Source: Larimichthys crocea
Lineage: Eukaryota > Chordata > Actinopteri > Sciaenidae
DNA: 64,000 bases
Assembly: GCF_000972845.2 (NCBI RefSeq)
Contig: NC_040028.1
Coordinates: forward strand, 9,680,038-9,744,037
Direction of reading: 5' to 3'
Under the pieces are notes generated by a model. It was not told the origin of the DNA. It saw nothing but the letters and a program-made list of their open reading frames with translations, and did not search any database. Shown here piece by piece: positions 10,503-22,695 of this stretch. A program made the translations under genes and the position numbers. How positions within the stretch are numbered: position 1 is the first letter of the stretch; the number at the start of each line of letters is the position of its first letter.

Positions 10503-13186
10503 ATCCTACTAGCTCCCTGCCATATTTAAAGATGCAGCAGAGGACTGCCAGAACATCTCGCTAAGGCACATGGCCTCGTGGCTACATACTGTAGTGTGGT
10601 GACACAGGAGATAAGGGGGCACCACCAGAGTCACCAGCAGTGTGACAGACTGACCACTGATTAGTGTAGCAGGAACAGACATATAAAGCTGGTAGTCAGG
10701 GTTGGAGCTTTAGTAGAGGCATGTTAACGGCATGTTTCCAGCAAGAAATGCATTTTCCCAGAATGTTCTGAAACGTGACGTAAAGGACGCTGTCTTGGTT
10801 CTTTAAAGGGTAGAGGGGAACATTCACGACATTTTGAGGCTGTGTCTATTATTCCGTCCAACTGCTGTGAAACATCAGGAAATAACTTTTATATCAGCTG
10901 ATCAGCTCTCTTCCACTCTCTCAAACCATTAAAAATAAAGCAATTTAAACATCTTTGTGTCACAATTTGGCAGCGTGAATTGTGAGTCAGACAAGATTTA
11001 GAACCTGGGTATATGAAACAAACAAAGTCAGAACAACACAGGTAGAGAATTAGAGTTTAATCCATGAAACCACCGGATAGTCTGAAGTAAAAAGTAAAAG
11101 TAGGATCTGGCTTAACTTCTCCGCGTTTTTTTGGTGGACACCCCTGTGGCCTGACTGCTGCAGCCAAAATGCACTACCCCCATCAAATGAACGGAAAAAC
11201 CGGTTTTGTGCTGGATCTTGCATGTATGTGGCCTATTTCTATAAAAATTTGCTGACATAAACCATTAGCTAACTGACCCTCAGGTTAGTGTGTGCAGGAC
11301 TCCATCCATTCAGAGTTTCAAAAGTACCTCCATAAATTGGAAAGGTAGCTATCTTCAAGAAAGACAATGTGAAGTGGTGAAGGAGTCTACTTCTTTTTAA
11401 CCATGGTTAAACCAACACAGAATCTTTTCACTGTTTATTGGATCGTCCACATCAAGATCAGTCTGGGGGTGTTTGTTAGTTCAGTTAGTAGAGCATCCGC
11501 CCATGTTCAAAGGCTCTGTTCTTGCCACAGCAGCCCAAGGTTCAAATCCGACGGTGACCCATTGCTGCATGTCATTCCTTATCTCTTTCCCCACATTCCT
11601 GTCACTTTTCAGCTGTCTCTCCAAATAAAGCTTGAAAAACCAAAAAAAAAAAGATTTAGTCTGGAGATTTTGTTTTGTGTCCGAGCAGGTATGATGCAAG
11701 ACATAAGGTTTTATTGCAGCCCTTGTAGAGAAACTTCAGCAGATCAAAAGAGTCCAGCTCCAGTATTCCAACAATGGTTGGCACTATTTGCATGCCATTG
11801 GTTTTACTCTCATTAATACTCTATGCTTTACTTTTAGTGAGTTTTCGAGTGTTTGTGGGTATAATTTATGCTAAATTAAGTTGATCATACATAACACACA
11901 AACAAGGAGGTATCAATCCTCCTATCTAAGTAAATAAATAAGGATACTTAGGTATGTCTAAACATGGACTGTGCAGAACAATTGACTGGTATGGTCATTA
12001 ATATTCAAAACCAATGAGAGGAAGTCACCTGCTGCATTTGATGATGAAATTAATCCAAGTTCACCTAACTCTACTCTCTCTTCCTCCGCTCATGGAGCAT
12101 TTCTTTCAGCTCATGTTTTATGTTTTCAGGCCTGCATCTAATGTGGGGTTACTTGACCATTGTCATCAACCCTTTCAGCAGCAGCAGGCAGCGTTCTCAA
12201 GAAAAACCGGACAAACCAGACACACCAGTCCAAGACCAAACTGCAGACGGGCAAATGCACTAGCTGGTGAAAATGGGCAAGAAGATGAGGTGAATAGACG
12301 CACACCAGCGGCCAAAACGGCAGTCTGCGCTGGCAGTTGGTTTACAAGTTGTGCGGCCCAGAGTCCAAAAAACATCATTATTATCAATAACCATAGAAGT
12401 TGTGTGTTGGATCAACAATGCAGCACAGAGTATTGCAAATAAATTCAAGGAGGCAGTCCTGAATGTTGGATATTATCCTTGCAGAATAACAGAATAGGAA
12501 AATATTCTTGTTAAAATATGGTACTGGTGAACACAGATTTCACACATAGTACTTTCTGTATTCTGTATCTGTAACAAGTGACTCAGCCTGAGCACTGACC
12601 TTTACATAGAAAACCTAGCAAATGTTCAGCACAAGTGGTGCACCTACGTATGTGGGGTTAATAATACTGCAGATAATCTTCTGTTCTTGGCAGAAATGTG
12701 TGTCTGTATGACATAAACAGTCTGGTTTATGTCCTCCTCCACAACACCTCAATGAGGTTTTCTTGGGTACAAAATTACGAGGTAATCTAATGGAGCAGCA
12801 AATCACACTCCTCCTCATGTACACTTATAGCTGCAATCACCATGTTTGCCTTAAGGCTCTCCTCAAATGAAAAAGAAAGAAAATGTCTTTGAACTTGTTT
12901 TAAATGTTAAACCTGCCACAGTGCATATTGCATAAACCACTTCAAATGTTCCTTGTATTTTACTGTGACAGTGTTTAATGTTTAGAAGCCTTATGTTTAA
13001 CCTGCATAAGAAAAAAGCTTACAACTGTACTTTTTTTTTCTGAGACAGACTCCCTGTCATATTACTTTGAAATAAGCATTGTCTTCATCTACTGGGAACT
13101 GAGAATGGCATAGGAAGGACTCCTTATATATGTTATTAATTATGGTAATATTTTATTTCTCCTCTCTCTCTCTCTCTCTCTCTCCT
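10503..13186. repeat. Long direct duplicate, copy B (deletion-rich)
   Basis: This is a second version of 7411-10282, starting directly at the gap. Differences from copy A are mostly missing single bases, often one base of a doublet or homopolymer, with fewer substitutions. That is an error-like pattern, as in unpolished long-read sequence, and unlike ordinary divergence. The SINE and its flanking direct repeats are present at the same relative place, so the block was copied after the SINE inserted. Frames in this block (for example near 11403-11816 and 12014-12442) are repeat sequence opened by these indels and should not be annotated as genes. Confidence 0.93.
11467..11651 (+). mobile_element. 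tRNA-derived SINE, second copy inside copy B
   Basis: Same SINE as at 8414-8602, with the same B-box word 'ggttcaaatccga'. Its flanking repeats are AGATCAGTCTGG (11455-11466, one base shorter than in copy A) and AGATTTAGTCTGG (11652-11664). It is not an independent insertion; it was duplicated with its surroundings. Confidence 0.88.
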
Positions 13187-13187
13187 C

Positions 13188-13220
<33 letters not shown>

Positions 13221-13226
13221 TATATA
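13162..13226. repeat. Compound (CT)n-(AT)n microsatellite
   Basis: A CT run to about 13188 is followed by an AT/TATA run to about 13226. It marks the right end of copy B. Confidence 0.92.
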
Positions 13227-14029
13227 ACTTTAATACTATAAACTTTTTACACTTTCTGGATGGGAGGTGTTTTTCAGTTTATAATAATGGCCTATATATA
13301 ATATGTAAATTAATATGCATGTGTTAATGACAATACAACACTTGTTTTTTTTTGTTTAAAAAAAATGTATATCATTTTCATCTTTTTATCTTTGTAATAC
13401 ACTTGCTCAGGAGAATTAAGACCCTAAAGGATTTTTGTTGTCTTTCATGTTGCCTGTCTTTTAGTAATGTAATGTGTCTTATGTTCTTCATATGTGTAAA
13501 TGAATACACAAAAGCCCAAGTAGAGGCCAATGCAGCATGTTGAGGTGAAGCACAAAATAAATGAAGAAATGCTTTGATGATCACAGCTGTGGGCTGCTTT
13601 CTTTAAGCATATCATAAGTGTGCTAGATATGAATAGAATGAAAACAAATGTTGTGGCTTATTTAAACTGACAATCCCACATGAATTATGACTGTAAAGTT
13701 GCCCATTATGATGAGTGTAAAAGAGAAGCTTAATGAACTCTTAATGAAAACACTGCATCATGTTTGCCTTTGGTGCAACAGTTGCAGCAGATATCAACCC
13801 TAATCATATTGTTCTATATTATTGGATAACATCAGTCAGGCATTATATCTTCTTTCTACTAAAAATAGGCTACGTATCATCTGGTGGCCACACAGCTCCC
13901 TGTAGGTAGAGAAGTATTAGTCAGGACAATCTGGACAAGATGTCCTTGACTGTGTTTCTACAGTCTGTCATCTATGGAAAGCTGTTTGAGCATTTACTCA
14001 ATATCCTTGATATCTGACTTAAGGTCCAT
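13227..14029. other. Non-coding, with one possible plus-strand poly(A) signal
   Basis: No exon is recognised. 13227-13620 is AT-rich, non-repetitive and UTR-like, with an AATAAA at 13556-13561 followed by mixed sequence. It could be the 3' end of an unseen plus-strand transcript, but no coding exon to the left supports this. Confidence 0.25.
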
Positions 14030-14336
14030 GTACTAGTAAGCTTTTTGTCCTCACTAGTAAGACAATTTTGCGCACTAGTAGAACTACTAGGGCACACTAC
14101 TGGAACGACTGTGTCTTACTAGTAACGTTTTTTACACTACTAGTGCCACTTTTGGCCTACTAGTGTGCAGTCAAACTACTGTGCTGCACTAGTAACACTA
14201 CTATGCCCTACTAGTAGGCATGTGTCACGCACTAGTAGCCTCCTGGACCCTACTAGTAGCACCAAAATGCCCACTAGTAGCAAAAGTAAGGCATTTTTGA
14301 CCTCAGTAGAACAAAGTTTGTCTTACTAGTGAGCCT
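14030..14336. repeat. Degenerate 21-bp array of ACTAGT palindromes
   Basis: Twelve exact ACTAGT hexamers begin at 14032, 14053, 14074, 14118, 14139, 14159, 14188, 14210, 14231, 14252, 14273 and 14325. Most neighbours are 20-22 bp apart, and the larger gap of 44 is two periods. Decayed units such as 'actactgg' fill some missing places. The core is usually CACTAGTAG or ACTAGTAA, while the 10-12 bases between cores vary widely, so this is not a simple satellite. The flanks lack the motif. I know of similar ACTAGT-rich stretches in fish genomes only vaguely and cannot name a family. Confidence 0.9.
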
Positions 14337-17039
14337 CCGAACTACGATCTATTCTGTGAAAATAAATTAAAGTAAAACCAGGTTAACAATTCATGATTAA
14401 TGTGTTTTTTTTTTTTAAACTTTATTGGACAATCTCAACAAAGCATGCCTACTCCTAATTAGTACAATAGCGTGTTAAGCATGCAGAATATTTTCATTGT
14501 AACCTTTCAGTATATTTTAGTGTTATGTTATCTAAGAGTTAAAGTAAAATCCAAAACTTGAGACTTGAAAAAAAGAGGAGTAGGACCTTAACCTTCCATG
14601 TTGGGTTATGAGTGCAGGATTAATGTCAGTGGACAACTAGACTGTAAAGCAGGGAGTAAATCCAAGTTCTGAATGACATGCTGCTCTGCAGTGGAGAGCA
14701 CAGATAGCTGGATTTACTGAGGAGAGTCAGTTTGTTGTATCGCCACTAAGCAGACACTGTGCACCTTCTCCATTAACTTTAGGTTTGATGAAAATGACAC
14801 CTGTATCTACAGTTAAAAGTCATCAAATATATATATATTTTAAAAAATCAACTAAACCATCACTGACAATAACTCAAATAAAATGTAATTCGTCTTGGTT
14901 GTCTACAATTAACAAAAATTAAATGACTCAAATTTAATGTAAAATAATTTTCTTAAAATATCATCAATTCATGGTTTCTCTATAATGAAAAATAATCAAT
15001 TGGTTGCAGTCTTAAAAACAAATAGCTCCATCTCAGCCAACTACAGCAGTGACATCCTGATTTTCTATTAGTATATATGTAATAATGACCTCATGATGCT
15101 TAGGTAGAGTTACAGTAGTCCAGCCTGGTTAATATTATCGCATGAATGACTCTTGATCAGAGGGAGATAGGAACCGTCTGATGGTTCTGAGTTGGAAGAA
15201 GCTCATCTGACAGCAGAATTGACCTGTACTTTAAAATGTAGATCGCCATCAAATATAACACAATGTTTTTAAGCTAGTGGTCTGATGTGGGTGGAAAAGT
15301 GTTGTGGGCAGTAACAGTAGTAAGACATGGAGGAGGGGGGAGGTGTATAGTATGATCTCGGTTACGTCCTCATGTAACCAAAGGAAATTATAAGTCAACC
15401 AGTATTAGTTGGAGACACTTTTGTAATTACATTGGCCTGAATTTGGGATTTGATGGGTAGGTAGATATGAGTATCAGTGAAAAGTAATGTTAATAAAATA
15501 AAAACTGAACCCTGCAGAACTTTGACTTAAGTAAAAGATTTGAAGACGTCGTCCACCACTAATGCGGAGTTAAACATTTACCCTTTTTTTTTCAGCCCAA
15601 TTAAGTTTTGTGAGCTTTAACTTGGTGTGATACTCTCCATGCTTCTTTTATTGAATCTGTCATCTTGTATCTTGCTTGAATGTAGGGCAGGACACGCACA
15701 ACACAAGCTGGTCCCATAATGGACCTGAACTTCATTGTGATCCCTGAGCATTTCCAACACATTTGATGAAACACATTTTATGATGCCTTGAGGATCACAG
15801 TGAGTGACACGTGAACCCATCCTGCAGAGAGAAGCTGGGGAGATGAAACAGGAAAAAGATGGAGCAATGACCTTGGAAACAGGACTGTCATCACATCTCT
15901 CTCATGTGTCCAATTTCTGTCACTGACACAGACACCAGTTCCTTTTATGACCCTGAATTTATGTCCAACGTGTTCAAAAGAATGCTTTTTTTAAAGGAGA
16001 GTTTTCTATGAATTTCCCCACCATTAATGTTTAATTCAGCCCGGGAAGGTGAGAAAACTCGATCTGCACATGGAGAAACTCTCCATGCTCTTTTCGGCTG
16101 CCGTCTGTCTCTTTTTTTTTCCACACAAACACACACGTGTGGACATGAACACACACACACACACACAGTGTGATGTGTGTGAAATATGAAAAGCTTATTC
16201 CAGGGAAACCCATCTGATATCTGTTTCAGTCATTACCATAATAATTGGCACTCCACTGCACAGAGTAAGAGCCTGGCGGACTGGGATAGAATAATAACTA
16301 GAGAAGAGAAAAGAGGGGCACACTGCAAAAAATATCAATCATAACAAGTCTTACATTCAGTCATGACAGTCATAAACTAGAGAAAATGTATGCCCGCAGG
16401 GCTACAGTAATTCTTTTTGATTCATCTCAGGATTTTGTCAAGAAATGTGTCAAAATGATTCATAATAAAAGCAGATACATTCACAACAAATGCTCAGTCC
16501 AAAACCTCCTTGAAACAAACAAAGGAGCGTATTGTCAGAGGATTTCTTTCTCTTATTTATTTAATTAGCACAGCACAGCTCGACTGGGATTTGTTAAGAT
16601 CTATATATTTTTTTGCCATGTGACAGAGAGATGAGCATCTGTTGAGCTCATGATGCTCGGTTTCACGCTGTGCTTCTGCTTTCCTGGCCGACGGCCATAT
16701 GAATCTCAACCCATCAGATTTTTCAGCTGCCATGTCTGAAGCATTTTATTGCAGCGCACCGTGTGCGGTTCTTTATGTTTCCTTTTCAACACACACACAC
16801 ACAGAAAAAGCTTTGCTGTCTTGTTTCACGATTGATTTTGCTCCACGTGATGATGAATGGCTTCATGTTGATATCAGTGATGCACCATTCAGATTATACT
16901 GTGTTCAAGATAGCAAAGATTCATCTTCAAGTCAGAATTTATACTATCCTACAAATCAACAGGTCAATGTGATGATCGCTAAGGTTTCTAACAATTCCTG
17001 CAAACTTAATGGCTGAATAAATTATCACCCTGCCTTGTA
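14337..17039. other. Non-coding stretch
   Basis: No gene was recognised. Contents are T-rich and A-rich tracts (about 14405-14417), short CA runs (about 16149-16168 and 16791-16803), and non-repetitive, moderately complex sequence at about 16195-16330 that could be regulatory. The 105-codon plus frame at 16699-17016 has no recognisable domain and runs across the CA repeat. Confidence 0.5.
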
Positions 17040-17740
17040 AATCCAATCCAATCCACTTTATTTATATAGCATGATTTTAGCAAACACAAGGTTTCCAAAG
17101 TGCTGCACAACAAGATAAAACACAATAAATAAATAACACAATAGAAACACAATAAAAACATGACATAGACAATAGAAAGATAAAAAACAATAAAATAAAA
17201 TAAATAAAAAGCACTGCCCGCAAAAAATATGCATGCATACAAATAAAATCAACACTCTACATGGTGTCAGAAGCCAATGAAAAGAGGTGGGTTTTAAGAA
17301 GAGAGAGGAGGCCTGTCTAATGTGCAGCTGCAATTCGTGGGAGTTGCAACGGCAAACGCTCAATCCCCTCTGAGCATAAGCCTAGCTTTAGGCACTGTCA
17401 GAGCAGCTGACCTGAGAGATCGGCTAGGAGTATAGGGATGCAGCATCTCAGAGAGATAAGGTGGGGCAAGGCCATTCAAGGCTTTAAAGCAAATAAAAGA
17501 ATTTTAAAATGAATCCTAAAATGGACAGGCAACCCGTGGAGTGAAGCTAAAATAGGTGAAATGCTCTCATATTTGCTTGCACCAGTTAAAAGACGTGCAG
17601 CAGCATTTTGTACCAGTTGAAGACGACTAATAGAGGACCCACTAACCCCCAAGTGCATTACAGTAATCCAGCCGAGTGGTCACAAAGGTGTGAATTACTG
17701 TGTCAAACTGTTGTCTCGAAGGACTGGTTTGATTTTTGCC
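17040..17740 (-). mobile_element. LINE reverse-transcriptase C-terminal fragment (L2/Rex1-like)
   Basis: Read on the minus strand from about 17735, the translation gives FDTVIHTFVTTRLDYCNALG. A frame break follows, then RLQLVQNAAARLLTGASKY, PILASLHGLPVHFRIHFKIL, then pieces like CCIPILLADLSGQLL and a tail near 17280 ending in a 'LKTHLF'-type region. This order (RLDYCNAL, QNAAARLLT, SLHWLPV-like, FRI-FKIL, HPY-type) is the post-polymerase part of fish L2/Rex1 non-LTR retrotransposons. The plus-strand left edge, with 'ccactttatttatatagca', is the usual complement of its 3' end. Stops and frameshifts make it inactive. Confidence 0.88.
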
Positions 17741-18169
17741 AGCTGCCTTATCTGAAAAAAAGCTGGACTTCACCACAGCTTTAATTTGGCTGCTTGGCTT
17801 TAAGATCGGCGTCCACTTTTACCCACAGATTTTTTACAAGTGGGACGCGATACTGTGCCAAAGAACCCAGATCAATGACCATGACAAAGACTATGAAAAT
17901 TTAAAGCCATCCAAGTTTTAAGGTCATGTAAGCACTTTAGCAGCGGTTTAACATAGTTTAAATAACCTATGAGCCAACATTTAAGTATAGAAGATATCTT
18001 GTTTTTTAATCATTACACAAACCAAACAAAGAAATACAGAAGTACAGGTAAAATCACCACTTCATTTTCTTAGTGTAAGCATTAAATAGATGACATTGAA
18101 CACATTAAGAGGTCCAGATGGAGTTTTCTTGTACACATACAAGAGTTATGTTTACATCCATGCATTGTG
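17741..18169. other. Non-coding stretch
   Basis: No recognisable gene or repeat. An open plus frame of 61 codons at 17736-17921 looks like chance. Confidence 0.5.
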
Positions 18170-18640
18170 TGCATCCCTGAGGTCTGACCAATGACAGTAT
18201 GAAGAATGGACAGAGCATGAGTGACGTCACCCGTAGGTTTTAAAGCCGAAAACATGAGACGCCGCTTCTTCCGCCTCCCAGCTAATCTAAATATCGGCAA
18301 ACACCTGGGTGCTCAAACAAGCCATCTGTAACTGCACCTAAACTGTCAATCAAAGTGGCGGTGCAGATAATTATGCACAACTTTCAGCCTTAACATCATT
18401 TGAACAGGTGGCATGAAAAAAATTCAGCCCCCTCACAGTTGTCATGAATGGAGAAATTAGCTATGGAGACCAAAGTCATTTTGTGAACCAGGTTGTAAAC
18501 GTGTTTATTTCTGTTGGGGAGTTTAATATGGGCGCTTATGGCGGAGTTTGGCTTCATCTCCCTTGGTTTACGTCCATGTTTACTTGCTGGCAATCTGTCT
18601 TTGTTGTTCCATTACAGCATATCTTGTTATGTTAATGACA
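18170..18640 (+). repeat. Dispersed teleost repeat, copy 1
   Basis: Contains 'gaagaatggacagagcatga' (about 18199), 'cctcccagctaatctaaata', 'gggtgctcaaacaagcca', and from about 18450 'gagaaattagctatggagac' then 'aaccaggttgtaaacgtgt' and 'ttaatatgggcgcttatgg'. The reverse complement of the middle part occurs at 27860-28110, and a divergent same-strand copy lies at 32440-32760. No protein is encoded, so it is probably a non-autonomous element. Orientation is arbitrary. Confidence 0.8.
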
Positions 18641-20399
18641 CCTATTGACTAGTAGAGTAGTATGACATTATTGGCAGGACACCTGTGCATGTATGTGCTT
18701 ATACACATGTACAAGATAAACAAAATGGGGACCTTCTCGTGGAGGAATAGCTCCATACCAAAACCTTTAATTCTTGAGCTTTAGAGCTAAGTTAGGCCTG
18801 CTGTTTCCTCTGTTTACAGTCTTTAAGCTAAGCTAATTGCCGCCCAGCTTTAGCTCCATACTTAATGAGAGTGGTATTGATCTTCTAATCTGATTCCGGC
18901 AAGAGCAAAAAGCACATTTCCCCAAAGGTCGAACTATTCCTTGGTCCTATTCCTATGTGTGGTTAGTCAAGGCTAACTACTTGGATGAAATGGCTATGAT
19001 AAAAATGAGATTTTGAGATCTTCCAATAATGAATTTTTAATTGTTATTGCTTGTTGATAGGTTAAAGTCTATATTGGGGGAAACACATTAGTGCAGGAAG
19101 ACATTATGTTGCAAGTATAATATGGTAAAATGGTGAATTAAAAGAATAATCGTATGGTTTTCATTGTAACTATCACCACAGCTATAATTTAAGAGGACCT
19201 GCTGAACATAACTGACCATGCCAAATTATTGGCACATATTGTTTTTACTAATAATAGGCTATATAGAATAAAAGAACATAATGCTGTATGTTATTACCAG
19301 GTACACCCATACAGACATTTTACACTAGAAATATTGTATGTTTAATATTTGTGGTTAGACTCAACCTGATTAAATTTGACACTTGATTTATCTTAAAAAG
19401 GATCCTGTGTATTTCCTCATACCTTTTGTTGTAACTTCTTGTCAGAATGGAAAGGCCTCTTCAAATCTTAACATCTCTTTATGATGTATTTTTGCCAATA
19501 ATTGCTCATGAAAAGCCAGACGTCAGACGTTGCAGCTGCCTGTTAAGTAGCAGAATTGTTTTACCTGCCCTCACAGATTCAGTTTTTGACCTCTTTGTTT
19601 CAGGAACAAAGGTGAACACTTGGCTGGGCCACAGGGGGCTGGGTTTGCATTAATCACACAGGCTGCAGCGAGTCTCTTGTTGAACTAAACCTCGCAGATT
19701 TATCAGTAAGACACCCGGGGAGATGAATGACAGCTGTAATATCTGCTATTGATTCAGCAGCTGTAAGGAGACTACTAATGCCGTGCAAGGATGAGTTGCA
19801 AATAATTTCATCATGTCAGGAGAAGTCCCGCTGATGGAAGTTGTACAACTTTGAAGGTGAATCGCGTTAAATAGGCAGTAAGAAGACCGAAGATAATCAA
19901 GCTTTTAGCAAAGATAATTTAACCACACTGAAGGTCAACTGCCCTCTAAGCTTATTTACATCCCCTCCCTGATTCATACAGTTCCACGTGATCACTTAGT
20001 TGTGGTCAGTGCGCAGCAGTTACTGCACACAGGAGCAGCTGGAGGCTCAGCATCGCAGTGCTTTAAGGCTCCCAAGGAGAAAGACAAAAAGATGAGCTGC
20101 CAGCTTCACTCGTACTGGCCGGTTTCCTCCAAGGTCAGGGATGAGGTGGTGTATGACTCATAGAATTAATTCATAAATCATTCAATGGGGTGAGGAGATA
20201 AAAAGCCAATACCTGGAAGCAGATTTGTTACTGTCCAAACTTTGCAGGTTAAACCCTATATCCTACAAATATATTTGCTTTGCCAAACAAATCTTTGAGG
20301 GAACGTAATTAGATTTATTTTTTTTTGTACAACACAGAAACTGTAGATGTAATAGAATATCTTCATGTAGTTGCCCTTCTAGTAACAGTGTCAGTGAGG
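18641..20399. other. Non-coding stretch
   Basis: No gene was recognised. The part at about 19640-19860 is non-repetitive and GC-balanced, with short homeodomain-like ATTA words. It might be conserved non-coding DNA, but this cannot be shown from one sequence. Confidence 0.5.
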
Positions 20400-21040
20400 T
20401 AGTTTGTTCAGGGCTGTTGAAGAGAGCTCTTTTTCATAAAGTCCTGTATTTCCAGACCAGATGGTGCTAATGTGAACTGCTGATTGATTGGGTGATCAGT
20501 GTCATTTATTATCGTGGGTGCTTGCCATGTAATGGCTCTGTCTGAGAGGCTGGATGATGGCAGATGATTTCGGAGGCAGTGTGTGTGTGTGTGTGATGGC
20601 GGTAAGTTGAACATGAAATTAAAGAAGCAGGTGGAACAGTACAGCAGGATGGGAGTAAAGAAACAATGTGTTGATTGAAACTGAGTTTGTTGTCTATAAT
20701 GAGTCCAAGATATTTGAAGCTGCTCACCTGTTCAACTATCTTACCATGGGTGCAGGCAGTTCAGTCCAGTGTGGGCTGCGTTTGATGTGCTAATGATCAC
20801 TTCTTTTGTTTTGTCCTTGTTGAGCTGCATGTAGTTATCAGTGAAGTGAAAAAAATAGATTTTAAATAGATAGTTATTGTCACAGAACAGTCCAAATGTG
20901 GCAGTGTCATCGGAGTATTTGAGGTATGTGGTGAGGGAGGACAAGCTGGTTCAGTCGAGCTGGTACGGTCACTTTAGTGGAGGGTGTGAAAGAAGGAACA
21001 GTCCTAAGGGGCTTTGGTGTTGGCGATGACAGTTAATGAT
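20400..21040 (-). mobile_element. LINE reverse-transcriptase fragment with YSDD motif
   Basis: On the minus strand the translation reads an 'NTKAP*G' block (matching the usual TGAPQG), then TTYLKYSDDTATFGLFCDNN at about 20930-20870. YSDD is the polymerase active-site motif, usually YADD or FSDD in fish LINEs. After it come NYMQLNKDKTKEVIISTSN, then SSFKYLGLIIDNKLSFNQHI at about 20725-20665, and finally HPINQQFTLAPSGLEIQDF near 20490-20430. This is the correct order for palm to thumb of a non-LTR reverse transcriptase. Stops, frameshifts and a GT microsatellite within the element show it is a relic. Confidence 0.88.
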
Positions 21041-22093
21041 GTCACTGTGTCTGTGGACTGTTACTGAGGAAAATGTGCACCGAGTGAATGTTGAGAAGAT
21101 GATATTTATTGACAGTGAATTGTGTTGATTCTAGATATTAGTGGAGGGATTTGAGCATTATTTGTCCTTTGTTTGTCGCTGTAAGCGAAATAACGGGGAT
21201 CCAGCTCCAGCTGGTTTATGTACACAGGCAACTGTTCTAATAAATAGAAGTAAACAAGAAATTAAAAATTAAAATACAGTAATTAACAATGTCCTCTCAT
21301 TATGTAGAGATGTATGACGTACGTTTTCTTCCTGCAATGTGTTAGCTGTTACCTGGATGTATGTGAACTGGATTCCTGATGTTCCCAATGAAAGGATCTA
21401 TTCGACAGCTGGTTAAGATGAAAACTGGAAGGTGAATGAGTTAGAGGTGCAAAATCAGTCAGTTGATTGTGTTAGGAAAGAAGTTATCTACTTATGATTT
21501 TTGTTCATTACCAGTGTGTATTCTTTAGAAGAAAAATGTAATCCATCACATTTCTAACTAACTTTTCGTACATGAGCATAACTTGTTGTTGGCAGAAGAA
21601 TACATGTGACTGGCTGTATGCTGTCAAGAGAGTGATCTCCAGGGTTTGGAAACCAGCCAGTACACCTTTGATTTAGTCATTCAGATGCATCTGACAGCTG
21701 CATCATGGTTTATGTCACCAGATTCACATTATGTGATAATAACTTGATCATATTGGTAATCTTTCTGGTCCCCTACACCATCCACCCTCTGAGTCTGAAG
21801 AAACATATCCCTGAGGTGTTGATAACTGAGAGATGACAGTTTGAATTGCATCATTTTTTATGTTCCTCACATCTCCTCCTAATGCTCTTTCCATCGTTGT
21901 CTCTTTACTCCTCCTCGGGTCATCACAGGATGATATTTGCCTGCTAATTTAGCGCAGGCTTATTCTAATTCGTCATTAGAGGCCCACAGTCGCACAAGTC
22001 ACACCTTCCCGTCTTCCTCAATGCCTCAATTTAGCATGACCTTCCCAAAGCTCTGTCTAGCCAATATGTCTCATTACTGCACCGTAGGGGGCT

Positions 22094-22141
<48 letters not shown>

Positions 22142-22439
22142 GAAATCTACACTCACACAGATCACAGATAATTAAAGAAAGCAGAAGAATACTGACAGGC
22201 AGTCACGAGCAAATCGAATATGAAAAAATAATACACATAGCTCTGCCGCTTCCTCCTTCTAGCGCACGCACACACAAACGTTGCAGAGCATCAGTGACTG
22301 ACAGAAAAACTCTAGAGAGAAAAAGAAATAGGTCTGGGAAGTGAGACAGCACAAAGGCTTGACAGATTTATGCACACACACAGACACAGACATACAGGAC
22401 AGGAAACCTGCTGCAAAACAAAAGTAAAAGATGACAAAA
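21041..22439. other. Non-coding stretch
   Basis: No gene was recognised. It holds the CA microsatellite at 22095-22139 and short CA runs near 22267-22390. The minus-strand cysteine-rich frames there are just the translated repeat. Confidence 0.5.
22095..22139. repeat. (CA)n microsatellite
   Basis: About 22 uninterrupted CA units. Confidence 0.95.
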
Positions 22440-22454
22440 ACAAAAGACGATAGA

Positions 22455-22695
22455 GTCGACCAGAAATACATCTCATTATTTGTCGAGCTCTAGTCACCCA
22501 AGGAAAATCTTGGTCGACTAAAATTCTACTTTACTTTTCAACCAATTGATCAGTCCATGGGAGAAAAGAAAAATCTGCACATTATTTCTGGATTAACTAA
22601 ACTGGCCACAGTGCAACACGACCAAGCAGCTTGGCGCTAAACAAAGTTACACAACATAGTCAACCAAATCGATTGATCAGTCCCTCGTGGATTGA
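22455..22695. repeat. Possible DNA-transposon remnant with TCGAC words
   Basis: Contains 'gagtcgaccag', 'tcttggtcgacta' and repeated 'ttgatcag' words, with a short inverted pair around 22490-22520 (TAGTCACCCAAG against CTTGGTCGACTA). This style of TGGTCGACTA repeat is common in fish genomes, and I associate it with non-autonomous hAT-type elements. No ends or target duplications were established. Confidence 0.35.

Noticed and set aside
11403..12442. Plus-strand frames of 137 and 142 codons in copy B
   Set aside because: They are opened by indels in the duplicated block and pass through the SINE. The matching part of copy A does not preserve these frames.
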